A stretch of DNA of 46,163 nt from Gemmatimonas sp. Its GTDB lineage: Bacteria > Gemmatimonadota > Gemmatimonadetes > Gemmatimonadales > Gemmatimonadaceae. The stretch spans positions 1 to 46,163 of the forward strand of contig JAABRO010000018.1 of the NCBI GenBank assembly GCA_011390885.1. The letters run 5' to 3'. Within the stretch, counting starts at the first letter, position 1. The number at the start of each line of letters is the position of its first letter. Under the pieces are notes generated by a model. That model saw only the letters and a program-made list of their open reading frames with translations, had not been told where the DNA came from and ran no database searches. Positions 26,071-34,413 of this stretch are shown here, piece by piece. The position numbers and the translations under genes are program-made.

Positions 26071-26130
26071 CCAGGCGCTGAACCTGACAGCGTGCTGCGC
26101 ACGCCGCAGGTTAGCGCCGAGTCGTTCAGC
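26067..26130 (+). other. attC site of the methyltransferase cassette
   Basis: 64 bp, a short attC. R'' GTCTAAC (26067-26073), R' GTTCAGC (26124-26130, imperfect). L'' GGCGCTgAACCTG and L' CAGGTTAGCGCC pair with one extra G, then ACCTGaCaGCGTGC pairs with GCACGCcGCAGGT. This is the canonical imperfect hairpin. Confidence 0.85.
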
Positions 26131-26145
26131 TGACCGGAGAGAGCC

Positions 26146-26349
26146 TTGACGCATCCCGAAAGTACGCAAGCGAAAGCCGGTCGTTCAGGCGTAGGGGCAC
26201 TGGTCGTCTTCGCCTTTGTGTTGGTTGTCTTCGACAACCTTGCACTCGCCATCATCGCGGGCCTCCTCGCTGCGGGCGGCGTCGCCGCGCGGTCACGCGG
26301 AAGCACAGCGCCACAGGTGCCGTCTACGGACAGCGACGGAACCGAATAG
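26146..26349 (+). CDS. Cassette 6: tiny membrane protein (TTG start)
   Basis: 67 residues from TTG at 26146, with GGAGAGA at 26135-26141 as ribosome-binding site. The N-terminal 15 residues are polar; one long hydrophobic helix follows, about 17-44 (LVVFAFVLVVFDNLALAIIAG), then a polar Ser/Thr tail. A single or hairpin membrane segment. No family recognised. It is bracketed by the attC sites at 26067-26130 and the decayed one at 26376. Confidence 0.72.
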   Translation: MTHPESTQAKAGRSGVGALVVFAFVLVVFDNLALAIIAGLLAAGGVAARSRGSTAPQVPSTDSDGTE

Positions 26350-26375
26350 CCCCACCAGTACGTCGGTGCGCCGCA

Positions 26376-26509
26376 GCCGAACGATGCTTGCTGCCGACGG
26401 CCGGGCTGCGGTAGCGAGTGGGCGGGCCACGCATTCATCTGGAGCGGGTGGGGCGCGGCCGCCCTCCCGCATTGCAGTCGAACGACCGCTGCACAACCAA
26501 ACATCCGGA
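26376..26509 (+). other. Decayed terminal attC site
   Basis: About 134 bp. The left arm GCCGAAC-GATGCTTGCTGCCGACGG matches the left arms of the attC sites at 24411 and 25335 nearly base for base. The right arm has CCGCTGCACAACCAAAC, like CCGCTGCAGAAGCGAAC at 25335, but the R' core is ATCCGGA where GTTAGAC is expected. With no GTT, IntI could not use this site. Confidence 0.7.
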
Positions 26510-26526
26510 TCGAACGACCTCGCGAT

Positions 26527-26904
26527 ATGCCAACGCTCACCCGGCACCGACTCATCCTCGCCGTCCAGAACCTGCGCATCTCCACCGAGTTCTGGATGTC
26601 CACCCTCGGCTTCTCGCGCGACTTCGGCGACGGCTCCGATGGCTGGAGCTGGCTCTCACGCGACGGGTTCGCGGTCGGGCTGGGCGAGTGCGCCAACGAA
26701 CCGGCCGCCAGCACGCTCGGCGACCACTCGTACGTTGCGTATGCCACCGTGGACGACGTGGACGCGCTCTACGACGAGTTCCGAGCGCGCGGCGCGAGCA
26801 TGCAGGCCCCGCCCGTCACCAAGCCGTGGGGCATGCGCGAGTTCGCCCTCCGAACGCCGGATGGCCACCGCCTGACGTTCGGCGCTGAGGTGCGCTCCAC
26901 GTAG
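26527..26904 (+). CDS. VOC family (glyoxalase-fold) protein
   Basis: 125 residues, one vicinal-oxygen-chelate domain. ILAVQNLRISTEFWMSTLGFSRDF starts the first beta-alpha-beta unit, and the domain ends in FALRTPDGHRLTFG, the conserved DPDGH-like loop. Members include bleomycin/fosfomycin resistance proteins, dioxygenases and isomerases. It lies just after the decayed attC, on the same strand, so it may be the last, trapped cassette or ordinary chromosomal DNA. Confidence 0.85.
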   Translation: MPTLTRHRLILAVQNLRISTEFWMSTLGFSRDFGDGSDGWSWLSRDGFAVGLGECANEPAASTLGDHSYVAYATVDDVDALYDEFRARGASMQAPPVTKPWGMREFALRTPDGHRLTFGAEVRST

Positions 26905-26924
26905 CGAGGCATCTGTCGATGACC

Positions 26925-26964
26925 GCGCTGCGGTTGCAGTTATGGGGCAGCAGCACCGCAGCGC
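26925..26964. terminator. Stem-loop between convergent VOC and sigma-factor genes
   Basis: Perfect 10-bp arms GCGCTGCGGT (26925-26934) and ACCGCAGCGC (26955-26964) with a 20-base loop, midway between two convergent stops (26904 and 26990). It fits a bidirectional terminator, without T-runs. It has no attC core sequences. Confidence 0.6.
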
Positions 26965-26989
26965 ATCGGACGGCCTCGCGGTCGACCTG

Positions 26990-28219
26990 TCACCCCACCT
27001 CACCCAACCGCACCTCCAGAAACCGCCGGTCCACCGCATTCGGCTCGCACGCCAGCGCTTGCCGGTACGCCTCCGCGGCCTGCACCTTCGCGCCCACGCG
27101 CCGCAGCAGATCGGCGCGCACCGCATGAAACAGGTGCCACGTCTGCGCACCGCGCTCGTCGCGCAGCGCATCGAGCAGCGCGAGTCCCGCGGCCGGTCCG
27201 TCCACCTCGGCCACCGCCACCGCGCGATTCACGCGCACCGCGAGCGTTGGTAGGCGGGCGAGCAGCAGGTCGTACAGCAGCACGATCTGCGGCCAGTCCG
27301 TGGCCGCGACCGAGGGCGCCACGGAGTGCAGGCACGAAATGGCTGCCTGCAGCTGATACGGGCCCGGAGACCCCGCGCGCAGTGCCTGCCCCGTCAGCGT
27401 GACAGCCTCGGTGATCGCGTCCCGGTCCCACCGACTGCGATCGGCGTCGGCCAGCAGGCGCGGCTGTCCCAGTTCATCCACGCGCCCGTGCGAGCGGGCG
27501 TGCGCCGACAGCAGCAGCGCCAGCAACCCCACGCACTCGGGCTCATGCGGGAGCAGCTCCACGAGCAGGCGGGCCAGCCGGATGGCCTCGCGCGCGAGAT
27601 CCACGCGCTGCAGGGCGTCGCCCATCGGGCTGTGGTGCCCCGTGGTGAACAGCACGTACACCACCGCCAGCACCGCATCCAGTCGCTCCGGCAGGTCCGC
27701 CGCCTCCGGCACGCGATATGGAATGCCGGCCGCCGCGATCTTTGCCTTCGCGCGCGCGATGCGCTGACCGATCGTGGCGCTCGGCTCCAGGAAGGCACGC
27801 GCGATCTCCTCCGTGGTGAGACCGCACAGCAGCCGCAACGCCAGCGCCACGCGCGCCGAGGGCGCGAGTGCCGGATGGCAGCAGGTGAAGACCAGCCGGA
27901 GCAGGTCATCCTCGACCACGCCCCACGGCAGCGGCTCGTCGGACGCGTCGGCCAGCTCGTGCACCGCCAGCTCGTGCACGGCCAGCGCCTCCCGGTCGTC
28001 GCGTTGCGCCTCGCGGCGCAGGTGATCGAGCGCCTTGCGACGCGCCACGGTGGTGAGCCACGCCGCCGGATTGCGCGGCACCCCTTCCACGGGCCAACGC
28101 TCGAGCGCCACGAGCACGGCGTCCCCCAGCGCGTCCTCGGCCCGGTCGAGCGACCCGGTGAGGCGGGTGAGGGTGGCCAGCACGCGGCCACCCTCCACCC
28201 GGATCGTCTCCTCGATCAC
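26990..28219 (-). CDS. ECF42-type RNA polymerase sigma factor
   Basis: 409 residues, far longer than a normal ECF sigma factor because of a C-terminal extension of about 230 residues (DUF6596/TPR-like, with YVLFTTGH and ALQRVDLAREAIRLARLL). Sigma region 2 is at about 5-70 (DRAEDALGDAVLVALERWPVEG, then AWLTTVARRKALDHLRR), region 4 at about 110-165 (LCGLTTEEIARAFLEPSATIGQRIARAKAKI). GTG at 28217-28219 overlaps the stop of the DGPF gene as GTGA. ECF42 sigma factors act with an adjacent DGPF protein instead of an anti-sigma factor. Confidence 0.93.
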   Translation of the reverse strand: MIEETIRVEGGRVLATLTRLTGSLDRAEDALGDAVLVALERWPVEGVPRNPAAWLTTVARRKALDHLRREAQRDDREALAVHELAVHELADASDEPLPWGVVEDDLLRLVFTCCHPALAPSARVALALRLLCGLTTEEIARAFLEPSATIGQRIARAKAKIAAAGIPYRVPEAADLPERLDAVLAVVYVLFTTGHHSPMGDALQRVDLAREAIRLARLLVELLPHEPECVGLLALLLSAHARSHGRVDELGQPRLLADADRSRWDRDAITEAVTLTGQALRAGSPGPYQLQAAISCLHSVAPSVAATDWPQIVLLYDLLLARLPTLAVRVNRAVAVAEVDGPAAGLALLDALRDERGAQTWHLFHAVRADLLRRVGAKVQAAEAYRQALACEPNAVDRRFLEVRLGEVG

Positions 28220-28578
28220 ATGCCGGGCATGCTGGGACGGATCTCCACGCGGCCCCCGTCGCGCCACGCGGCGGGAATGTGCCGAGCGAGCGCCACGGCG
28301 GCGTCGAGGTCCTCGGCCTCGAGAATGTAGAAGCCGCCGAGGAACTCCTTCCCCTCGGCGAACGGGCCGTCGGTCATGACGACGCGCCCCTCCCGGCCGC
28401 CCTCCACATGAATGGTGGTGGCGTGCTGGGGCACGTCGAGCGCGGCGCCGCCGCGGATCGCGTGGCCGGCCACGGCGCCGAACTCGTTGTACGCCTGCAT
28501 GTACGACGCGAACTGCGGGTTGTCGGGAGAGATGCGAGCGGTGGCGGGCTCATAGATGAGCGCGATGAACTGGGGCAT
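28216..28578 (-). CDS. DGPF/YCII-related protein
   Basis: 120 residues. It has DGPF at 70-73 followed by AEGKEFLGGFYILEAEDLDAAVALAR, the signature of the YCII-related DGPF family, and a C-terminal GGRVEIRPSMPG. It is coupled by a 4-bp overlap to the ECF42 sigma factor and is the standard partner of that group. The promoter would be in the divergent region 28579-28866; I see no clear ECF42 promoter motif there. Confidence 0.92.
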   Translation of the reverse strand: MPQFIALIYEPATARISPDNPQFASYMQAYNEFGAVAGHAIRGGAALDVPQHATTIHVEGGREGRVVMTDGPFAEGKEFLGGFYILEAEDLDAAVALARHIPAAWRDGGRVEIRPSMPGM

Positions 28579-28866
28579 GCGGTGCTCCGGCTGTGGGAAA
28601 CGGACAGGCGCCCTGCCTGCCTCACCACCTCGACGAACGGCTGGCGGGATTTTCGACAGCGGATCGAATGGCGTCCAGATGACCCTCGACGGCAGCGGGT
28701 CGACAGACCACCCCGGCCCCGCGCGCGTGCGCCCGAATGATGGGCTGGCTGGATCTGACCCACGAGCACACGTTGTCTCCGATCACATGTGCAGCAGATC
28801 GATCGGCTGGCCGCGAGGCAGCGCGTCGAGCAGCCGGCGCGTCTCCTCCGCGACCGGCGACGGCGC
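28579..28866. other. Divergent intergenic region, no gene seen
   Basis: 288 bp between the DGPF gene and the broken membrane protein. Open frames here are unconvincing extensions of the neighbours. It must contain promoters for both sides; no recognisable operator or RNA was found. Confidence 0.4.
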
Positions 28867-29580
28867 ATGACACACCGCCCCTCCACTTCGGGATCGCGCA
28901 TGGCCGACAGACGCTGGGATGCGTACTTCTCCGTCGTGAGCGTGCTGCTGCTGTTCCTCAGCCTCGTCGCGTTCTCCGACAACCTCATCACGGATGTGGG
29001 CCAGCCGAGCAACCGCGATCCGAAGTTCATCGTTCACGGCCTGTTCGGGCTGGCGTGGTACGTGCTGCTGGCGGTGCAGGCCAACCTCGTGCGGACGCGC
29101 CGCGTCGCGACACATCGGCGACTGGGGATCGCGACCTTCTGCGTCGCCATCGGCGTCACGCTCAGCACGCTTTACATCTTCGTGGTGATCTGGAAGGGCT
29201 GGGACCGGATGGCGGTGGACGTACGCGCGAACCGCCTCCTGCTGCCTGGCTATGCGGTGTACATGCTGCTCGCCTGGACACGACGCCGACAGCCGGATTG
29301 GCACAAGCGCCTGATCCTTGCCGGCACGTTCCTCATGCTCGGGCCCGTCCTCTCCCGCTCGTACGATCCGCTGATCGTCTCGTGGATGGAGCCGACGTTC
29401 CCGGTGTTTACCGCGCGCGTGGACGAAGTCGGATTCCTGACCTTCTTCTGAGGACTCTGGGTGGGCGCCTTCGCTTCACTGGCGATCCACGACCGGAACG
29501 TGCTCGGCCGCGTGCATCCGGCCACCACCGGCGGATTCGCCTGGCTCGTCGCCGCGTGGCTCGTCAGTGCGTTCAGCTGA
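28867..29580 (+). pseudogene. Membrane protein with in-frame TGA
   Basis: The reading frame from ATG 28867 (or 28900) has hydrophobic helices at about YFSVVSVLLLFLSLVAF, FIVHGLFGLAWYVLLAVQ, IATFCVAIGVTLSTLYIFVVIW and a region ending GFLTFF. At 29449-29451 it meets TGA. The same frame continues for 43 codons (GLWVGAFASLAIHD...) to a TGA at 29578-29580 with the same coding character, ending in a last helix, so the full protein would be about 237 residues. A single TGG to TGA change explains it. Either it is a recent pseudogene, a truncated yet functional protein, a sequencing error, or readthrough occurs. Confidence 0.75.
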
Positions 29581-29611
29581 AGTCGCCGTCGTGCTGCGCG
29601 TCGCCGCCTCG

Positions 29612-32600
29612 CTACCTTCTGTTCCGGCTCCCCGCAGCGGAAGCGCCCGCCGGCACCCCGATCTCCACCCGATTGTCGCTGCGATTCTGCTCGATGTGCC
29701 GCAGCGCAGGGTCGATCAACACCGCGAGCGAGACGGCGTCGCGCGGTGACACCCCGCGCAGCACCGTGTCCACGCGCGCGACTCCGTCCGTCACCGGAAC
29801 GCGCAGACGCGCGAGCGTGCGAGGTGTCTCCAACACCCCATCGACGATCGCGACATCCACCCGTCGCCCGTCGGCGCTCACCGCGTACTCGCCCGTGCTG
29901 TCGGTGCGCCGACGCGTGACACGGAACTGCGCCCGGATGTGCACGCCGCGCGGCGTGCGCACCGCGGACGCCGGCGCCGTGGAGTCGGCCGCCATGTCCC
30001 AGAGGATGCGATCGGTGAACCACTCGTCCACGTCGGCCCGCACCTCGTCATCCGGCGCCGCGGCGCGCAGGGCCTCCACGAACTGCGTGACCGTGGCCGC
30101 ACCATGCGTGCCGCCCTCCCGCTCGAGCAGTGTACGCAGCGCGCCGAGCAGCGCGCTGTCGCCGAGCGAAGCACGCAGGGCGTGAAAGGCCAGCGTGCCC
30201 TTGCCGTAGTACATCCATGCCTCGTCGCGCACCGTGGCCAGCGTGGGTTCGAGCGTCGGTGACTCGGCGCGCCCCGCGAGATAGCGGTCGGCGTCGTACG
30301 ACAGCATGTCCAGCACCGCATCCGGTCCGTGATCGTGCTCCATGAGCAGCTGCTCGCCATACTTCGCGAGCGACTCCACGAGCACGAGGCTCCCTTCGAG
30401 CGGGAGCGGATCGACGGCATGGCCCCACCACTGATGGGCCACCTCGTGGCCGATCCGCCGAAGCAGCAGGTCCACGTCGCCTTCACGCGCGTCCGCGAGC
30501 ATGCCGCGCGATTCGGTGAGGAAGAGCGCCCCGGTGGTCGCGAAGGCGCCGAACCCCCAGCTGGCGGGGATCTCCACGACACGCAGGGTGCGGTGAGGGT
30601 AGGCGCCGAAATGCTGCTGCAGGCGCTGGACCGACGACGCGGCGATCTCCACGATGCGCTCGGCCTGCACGCCGTGCGGTTGGTGATGGTACAGCTCCAC
30701 GGTGAGGCCATCGTGCACGCGGCGCACCACATCGTAGCGCCCCGACGCAACGGCGAGCACCGGCGTGCCCGGGGTGTCGAGGTGATACGTGAAGAATCGA
30801 CGACCACGCTCGCGCCACTCGCGCACGAGGTCGCCCGGTGCGATGGCAACCTGGTCCTCGCTGGTGCTCACGGTGGTGTGCACCGTGAGCCACGACGGCT
30901 CCGTGCCGCGGGCGCGCACGATCGCCATGAGCGAGTCGCTCGCGGCAGCGGGCAGCAGCGTGGGCGTCGCCACGCCCAGCGCGTGCTGCGCGCGGAGTTC
31001 CGCTTCGTCGGCCGGCAGCTCGTGGCGTGGCTGGTAGCCGAGTGTGGGGAGGAACGTCATGGAGCGCACGAATGTCCCGTTGGCCGCGATGTCCTGCGCG
31101 AAGTCATCGGCGCGGACGCCGCCGCGGTCCAGCGTGAACGACACGTGCAGCGTGTCGCGGGCGCCGGCCGCGAGCGGATGCGCGAGCGCCAGCCGCACCA
31201 CGCCGAACCGCGCGTCGCGTCGCGGCGTGGCGTCGGCCACCGAGACCGTCACGTCCGTCGCGTCGCGCGACGGCATCACCCAGAGCGTGTCGATCGCCTG
31301 CGCGGTGCGGTTCTCCAGCACCAGCGCCGTGCGGAAGGTCGCGCGTCGGAGCTCGGGCTCGAGCGCGATGTGCAGGTCGGCGTGCACGATGACCGGCTGC
31401 GGCGTCCCGGCGAGTCGCCGGTACGCGCGTTCGTACGCGGCGCGCCATGCGACATCGTCCGCTTGCGACTGCCACCCGGTCACGACGATCGTGCGATGCG
31501 CCATGGTTCCGTAAGCCGCGACGAAGAGGAGCGCGGCCCCGCCGAGCGCCATGCGGCCATGCGGCGTGAGCGTACGTCGCGCCGCGTCGGGGAGTGCGCG
31601 CAGTCGCTCAAGCCATGGCGAGACAGCGCCGCGCGGCCACAGCGCAGCGGCGAGGCCCACGAGCACGAGCGCGCCCAGCGCCCACAGCGCCTGCCACGCG
31701 ACGAACGACGCGAGCGGTGCACCGAAGCCGTCGAGGTCGGACCAGCGTAGCGTCGGCGCCGCGCCGAACCGGAGCAGCGGGTGTTCCAGCCCGAGCGTCG
31801 CGCCGTCCTTGGCCACGTACGCGAGCAGCAGCCCCACGAACAGGCCAAGCCATCGGTTGCCTGCCAGCAGCTGCAGCGCGACGGCGAGCAGCGTGGTCAC
31901 GAAGAGCGGGACGAGCGAGGTGGCGACGTGCGCCCCGTACACGCGCCATTCGACCGGAAGACCGCCCGCGACGACATGCACGGCCATCGCGGTGCCGAAG
32001 CCGACGACTGTGAGCGCCACCGGCAGCAGCAGCGCCCCGAGCTTCCCCACGAGCAGCGATGTGCTGGCCACCGGCGTGGCGTCGCGAATGCCATCGAACC
32101 GCAGGGAGCGCTCGCGCCACACGACCTCGGACGCGAAGTAGTGTGCGCTGAGCGTCCCCACGAGCCACAGCGCCGTCGGTACCGCGTCGGCCATCACGGC
32201 GCTCGACGCGAGCAGTCGCGTGCCGTACTCGCCACCGCCGAGCTGTCCGAACGCCTCGATGGCCATCACGGCCGCCCACAGCACGAGCAGCGCGCGCAGC
32301 GGCCAGCTCTGCGCGAGCAGCGCCACTTCGAGGCGCAGCGCGGCGCCGCTCGTGCGCCACCAGGCGGCCGGCGAAGGCGTGACGCGTTCGCGCGGAGACA
32401 AAGGCGTCGCCATCGTGGGCGTGTCGGTCGCCTGCGCTGACTCCGGGCGCAGGGCCTGGCGGGCCCGTGCCACGGCGCGCGTGAGGCTGCGGTGACGTGC
32501 GCGCCGGTCGAGCCAGTGCAGCGGCACGAGCAGCAGCCCCGAGGCGGCGAGCACGAGGGCGCGGTTCAGGAGCAGGTGTCCCGTGAGCGCCGGCAGACGG

Positions 32601-33316
32601 CTGCTCCGTTCGTCGGGTGTCCAGTAGCGCGACTGCTCGAAGAACGCCGAGAGCCCGAACGGGTCGAGCACGGCCACGCGTGCGAGCAGCTCCGGCGTGG
32701 GCGGGCGCGTGCCGGCCATGAGCGGCGAGTCCACCATCAGCGCCGTCACGAAGTAGCCGCAGTAGATGCCGATGCTCGCCACGAACGTGGCCAGCGTGCT
32801 CCGGGACCACGCCGCGATCACGTAGAGCAGCGCGGTGCACAGCAGCAGGTTGGGGAGCACGAACACCAGCATGCTCCACGCATAGGGCAGCAGCCGGAAG
32901 GGCGCGACGCGCCCGTCGGGCACCGCCACCGCGAAGGGCAGTGCGGCGAGGGCGGCCATGGCGAGCAGCTGCAGCAACCCGCCGGCGAGCACCACGCCGA
33001 CCAGGCGTCCACCCAGCAGCGCACCCGGCGACACCGGCGTGGCGCCGATCAGTTCGCGCATGCGATACTCGTCGTCGCGCACGGCGGCACCGATGCAGAG
33101 CAGCGGCAGCACGAACACGCTCACCAGCGTGAGCAGGGCCGTGGTCTCGACGATGATGTACGGACTGTTCACCGCGAGCGACGGCGGGCCGAATCCGGTC
33201 GCCACGGTCGCGAAGGGCACGAGCGCGAGCAGCGCCGCCGATGCGGCGAACGTCAGGCGGCGCGTCTGGTAGCGCCACTCGAAGCCGATGACGGCGGGGA
33301 GCAGGGAGCGGGGCAT
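29612..33316 (-). CDS. ABC-2 type permease fused to M1-type aminopeptidase
   Basis: 1234 residues. The N-terminal half has about a dozen transmembrane helices in two blocks (about 1-260 and 325-600), each resembling an ABC-2 permease half (YRMRELIGATPVSPGALLGGRLVG; RSLRFDGIRDATPVASTSLLVGKL). The C-terminal half is an M1-like zinc peptidase domain with HEVAHQWWGH (HExxH at 957-961) and the downstream Glu in LVESLAKY at about +20. It lacks a GxMEN motif in the usual form (GAFATTGALF instead). The ABC ATPase gene starts upstream with 7 bp between them, so an operon. Export coupled to peptide processing is an inference. Confidence 0.9.
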   Translation of the reverse strand: MPRSLLPAVIGFEWRYQTRRLTFAASAALLALVPFATVATGFGPPSLAVNSPYIIVETTALLTLVSVFVLPLLCIGAAVRDDEYRMRELIGATPVSPGALLGGRLVGVVLAGGLLQLLAMAALAALPFAVAVPDGRVAPFRLLPYAWSMLVFVLPNLLLCTALLYVIAAWSRSTLATFVASIGIYCGYFVTALMVDSPLMAGTRPPTPELLARVAVLDPFGLSAFFEQSRYWTPDERSSRLPALTGHLLLNRALVLAASGLLLVPLHWLDRRARHRSLTRAVARARQALRPESAQATDTPTMATPLSPRERVTPSPAAWWRTSGAALRLEVALLAQSWPLRALLVLWAAVMAIEAFGQLGGGEYGTRLLASSAVMADAVPTALWLVGTLSAHYFASEVVWRERSLRFDGIRDATPVASTSLLVGKLGALLLPVALTVVGFGTAMAVHVVAGGLPVEWRVYGAHVATSLVPLFVTTLLAVALQLLAGNRWLGLFVGLLLAYVAKDGATLGLEHPLLRFGAAPTLRWSDLDGFGAPLASFVAWQALWALGALVLVGLAAALWPRGAVSPWLERLRALPDAARRTLTPHGRMALGGAALLFVAAYGTMAHRTIVVTGWQSQADDVAWRAAYERAYRRLAGTPQPVIVHADLHIALEPELRRATFRTALVLENRTAQAIDTLWVMPSRDATDVTVSVADATPRRDARFGVVRLALAHPLAAGARDTLHVSFTLDRGGVRADDFAQDIAANGTFVRSMTFLPTLGYQPRHELPADEAELRAQHALGVATPTLLPAAASDSLMAIVRARGTEPSWLTVHTTVSTSEDQVAIAPGDLVREWRERGRRFFTYHLDTPGTPVLAVASGRYDVVRRVHDGLTVELYHHQPHGVQAERIVEIAASSVQRLQQHFGAYPHRTLRVVEIPASWGFGAFATTGALFLTESRGMLADAREGDVDLLLRRIGHEVAHQWWGHAVDPLPLEGSLVLVESLAKYGEQLLMEHDHGPDAVLDMLSYDADRYLAGRAESPTLEPTLATVRDEAWMYYGKGTLAFHALRASLGDSALLGALRTLLEREGGTHGAATVTQFVEALRAAAPDDEVRADVDEWFTDRILWDMAADSTAPASAVRTPRGVHIRAQFRVTRRRTDSTGEYAVSADGRRVDVAIVDGVLETPRTLARLRVPVTDGVARVDTVLRGVSPRDAVSLAVLIDPALRHIEQNRSDNRVEIGVPAGASAAGSRNRR

Positions 33317-33323
33317 CGCGTCG

Positions 33324-34226
33324 TCAGTCGATGACGGCGCCGGTCACGCGAAAGTAGACGTCATCGAGCGTGGGCTCGGTCGTGACGCTCGCGGCATCGG
33401 GTGCCGCCTCGGCGAGCACGCGCAGCCGCGTCGTGCCGGCGTGCAGCGTGGTGCTGAGCAGCTGTCCGTCGAGCCGTGGCGGTGCTGCGTGCCGTTCGAC
33501 CGTGCGCGTCCAGACTCGGCCGTCGAGTTCACCTACGAGCTCGTCGGGGATGCCCTCGCAGCGCACCTCGCCGTCCACGATGATCGCCATGCGCCGGCAG
33601 AGCTGCCGCACGTCCTCGACGATGTGCGTCGACAGGATCACCACCACCTGATCGCCAACGGCACTGAGCAGGTTGTAGAAGCGGCTGCGTTCGGCGGGGT
33701 CGAGGCCGGCGGTCGGTTCGTCCACGATGAGCAGCTGCGGATCACCCAGCAGCGCCTGCGCGATGCCGAAGCGTTGCCGCATGCCGCCGGAGTAGCCGCT
33801 CACGGCGCGATGCCGATGCTCCCACAGGTTGACCTGCTGCAGCAGCGCCTCCACCTGCGCGCGCCGCGTCCTGCGCTCGGCGAGTCCCTTGAGCTGCGCG
33901 AGATGGTCGAGCAGCACGAGTGCCGACAGCCCCGGATACACGCCGAAGTCCTGCGGCAGGTAGCCGAGTCGCGCCCGGTGGGCGGTGACGTCGTCGAGGA
34001 TGTCGCGCCCATCGAAGGTGATGCGCCCCGCGTCCATGGGTTGCAGCGTGGCGATCGTGCGCATGAGCGACGACTTGCCTGCTCCGTTGGGGCCGAGCAG
34101 TCCGTACAGCCCCGGCCCGATGTCGAGCGACACGCCGCGAAGGGCACGCACCCCGTTGGGATAGGTGCGGGTGACGTCACGAAGGGTGAGCCGCGTCGCG
34201 CCGGTCGTCGTGGCGGAAGTGGTCAT
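33324..34226 (-). CDS. ABC transporter ATP-binding protein
   Basis: 300 residues. Walker A GPNGAGKS at 45-52, Q-loop PQDFG, signature YSGGMRQR, Walker B LLIVDEPTAGLD and the H-loop STHIVEDV. The C-terminal 80 residues are a small added domain (VERHAAPPRLDGQL). It is the natural partner of the ABC-2/M1 fusion 7 bp downstream and would energise that permease. The ATG at 34224-34226 starts MTTSATTTG; longer in-frame starts exist but have no support. Confidence 0.93.
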   Translation of the reverse strand: MTTSATTTGATRLTLRDVTRTYPNGVRALRGVSLDIGPGLYGLLGPNGAGKSSLMRTIATLQPMDAGRITFDGRDILDDVTAHRARLGYLPQDFGVYPGLSALVLLDHLAQLKGLAERRTRRAQVEALLQQVNLWEHRHRAVSGYSGGMRQRFGIAQALLGDPQLLIVDEPTAGLDPAERSRFYNLLSAVGDQVVVILSTHIVEDVRQLCRRMAIIVDGEVRCEGIPDELVGELDGRVWTRTVERHAAPPRLDGQLLSTTLHAGTTRLRVLAEAAPDAASVTTEPTLDDVYFRVTGAVID

Positions 34227-34413
34227 GGCAGACACGACGCGAAGCCGCCGCCGAAGTTTCGGCGGCGCGTCGGTTGCGTGTGCAGGATGGTCGGATCCGT
34301 GCGCGAGGGTGCATTGTTCGGCGGACATCACCACATCACGCTCTCCCGGCGCGCGGCATGCCAAGCGCTGTGTGCGCCGGTGAACCCGGCTTCCTCCGCC
34401 CGGCCCGAAGATC

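Noticed and set aside
26527-26904. VOC gene as a certain integron cassette
   Set aside because: Its upstream site is decayed and no attC follows; it may be ordinary chromosomal DNA.
26925-26964. attC site for the VOC gene
   Set aside because: A clean 10-bp stem but no GTT or AAC core at either end; it fits a terminator between convergent genes better.
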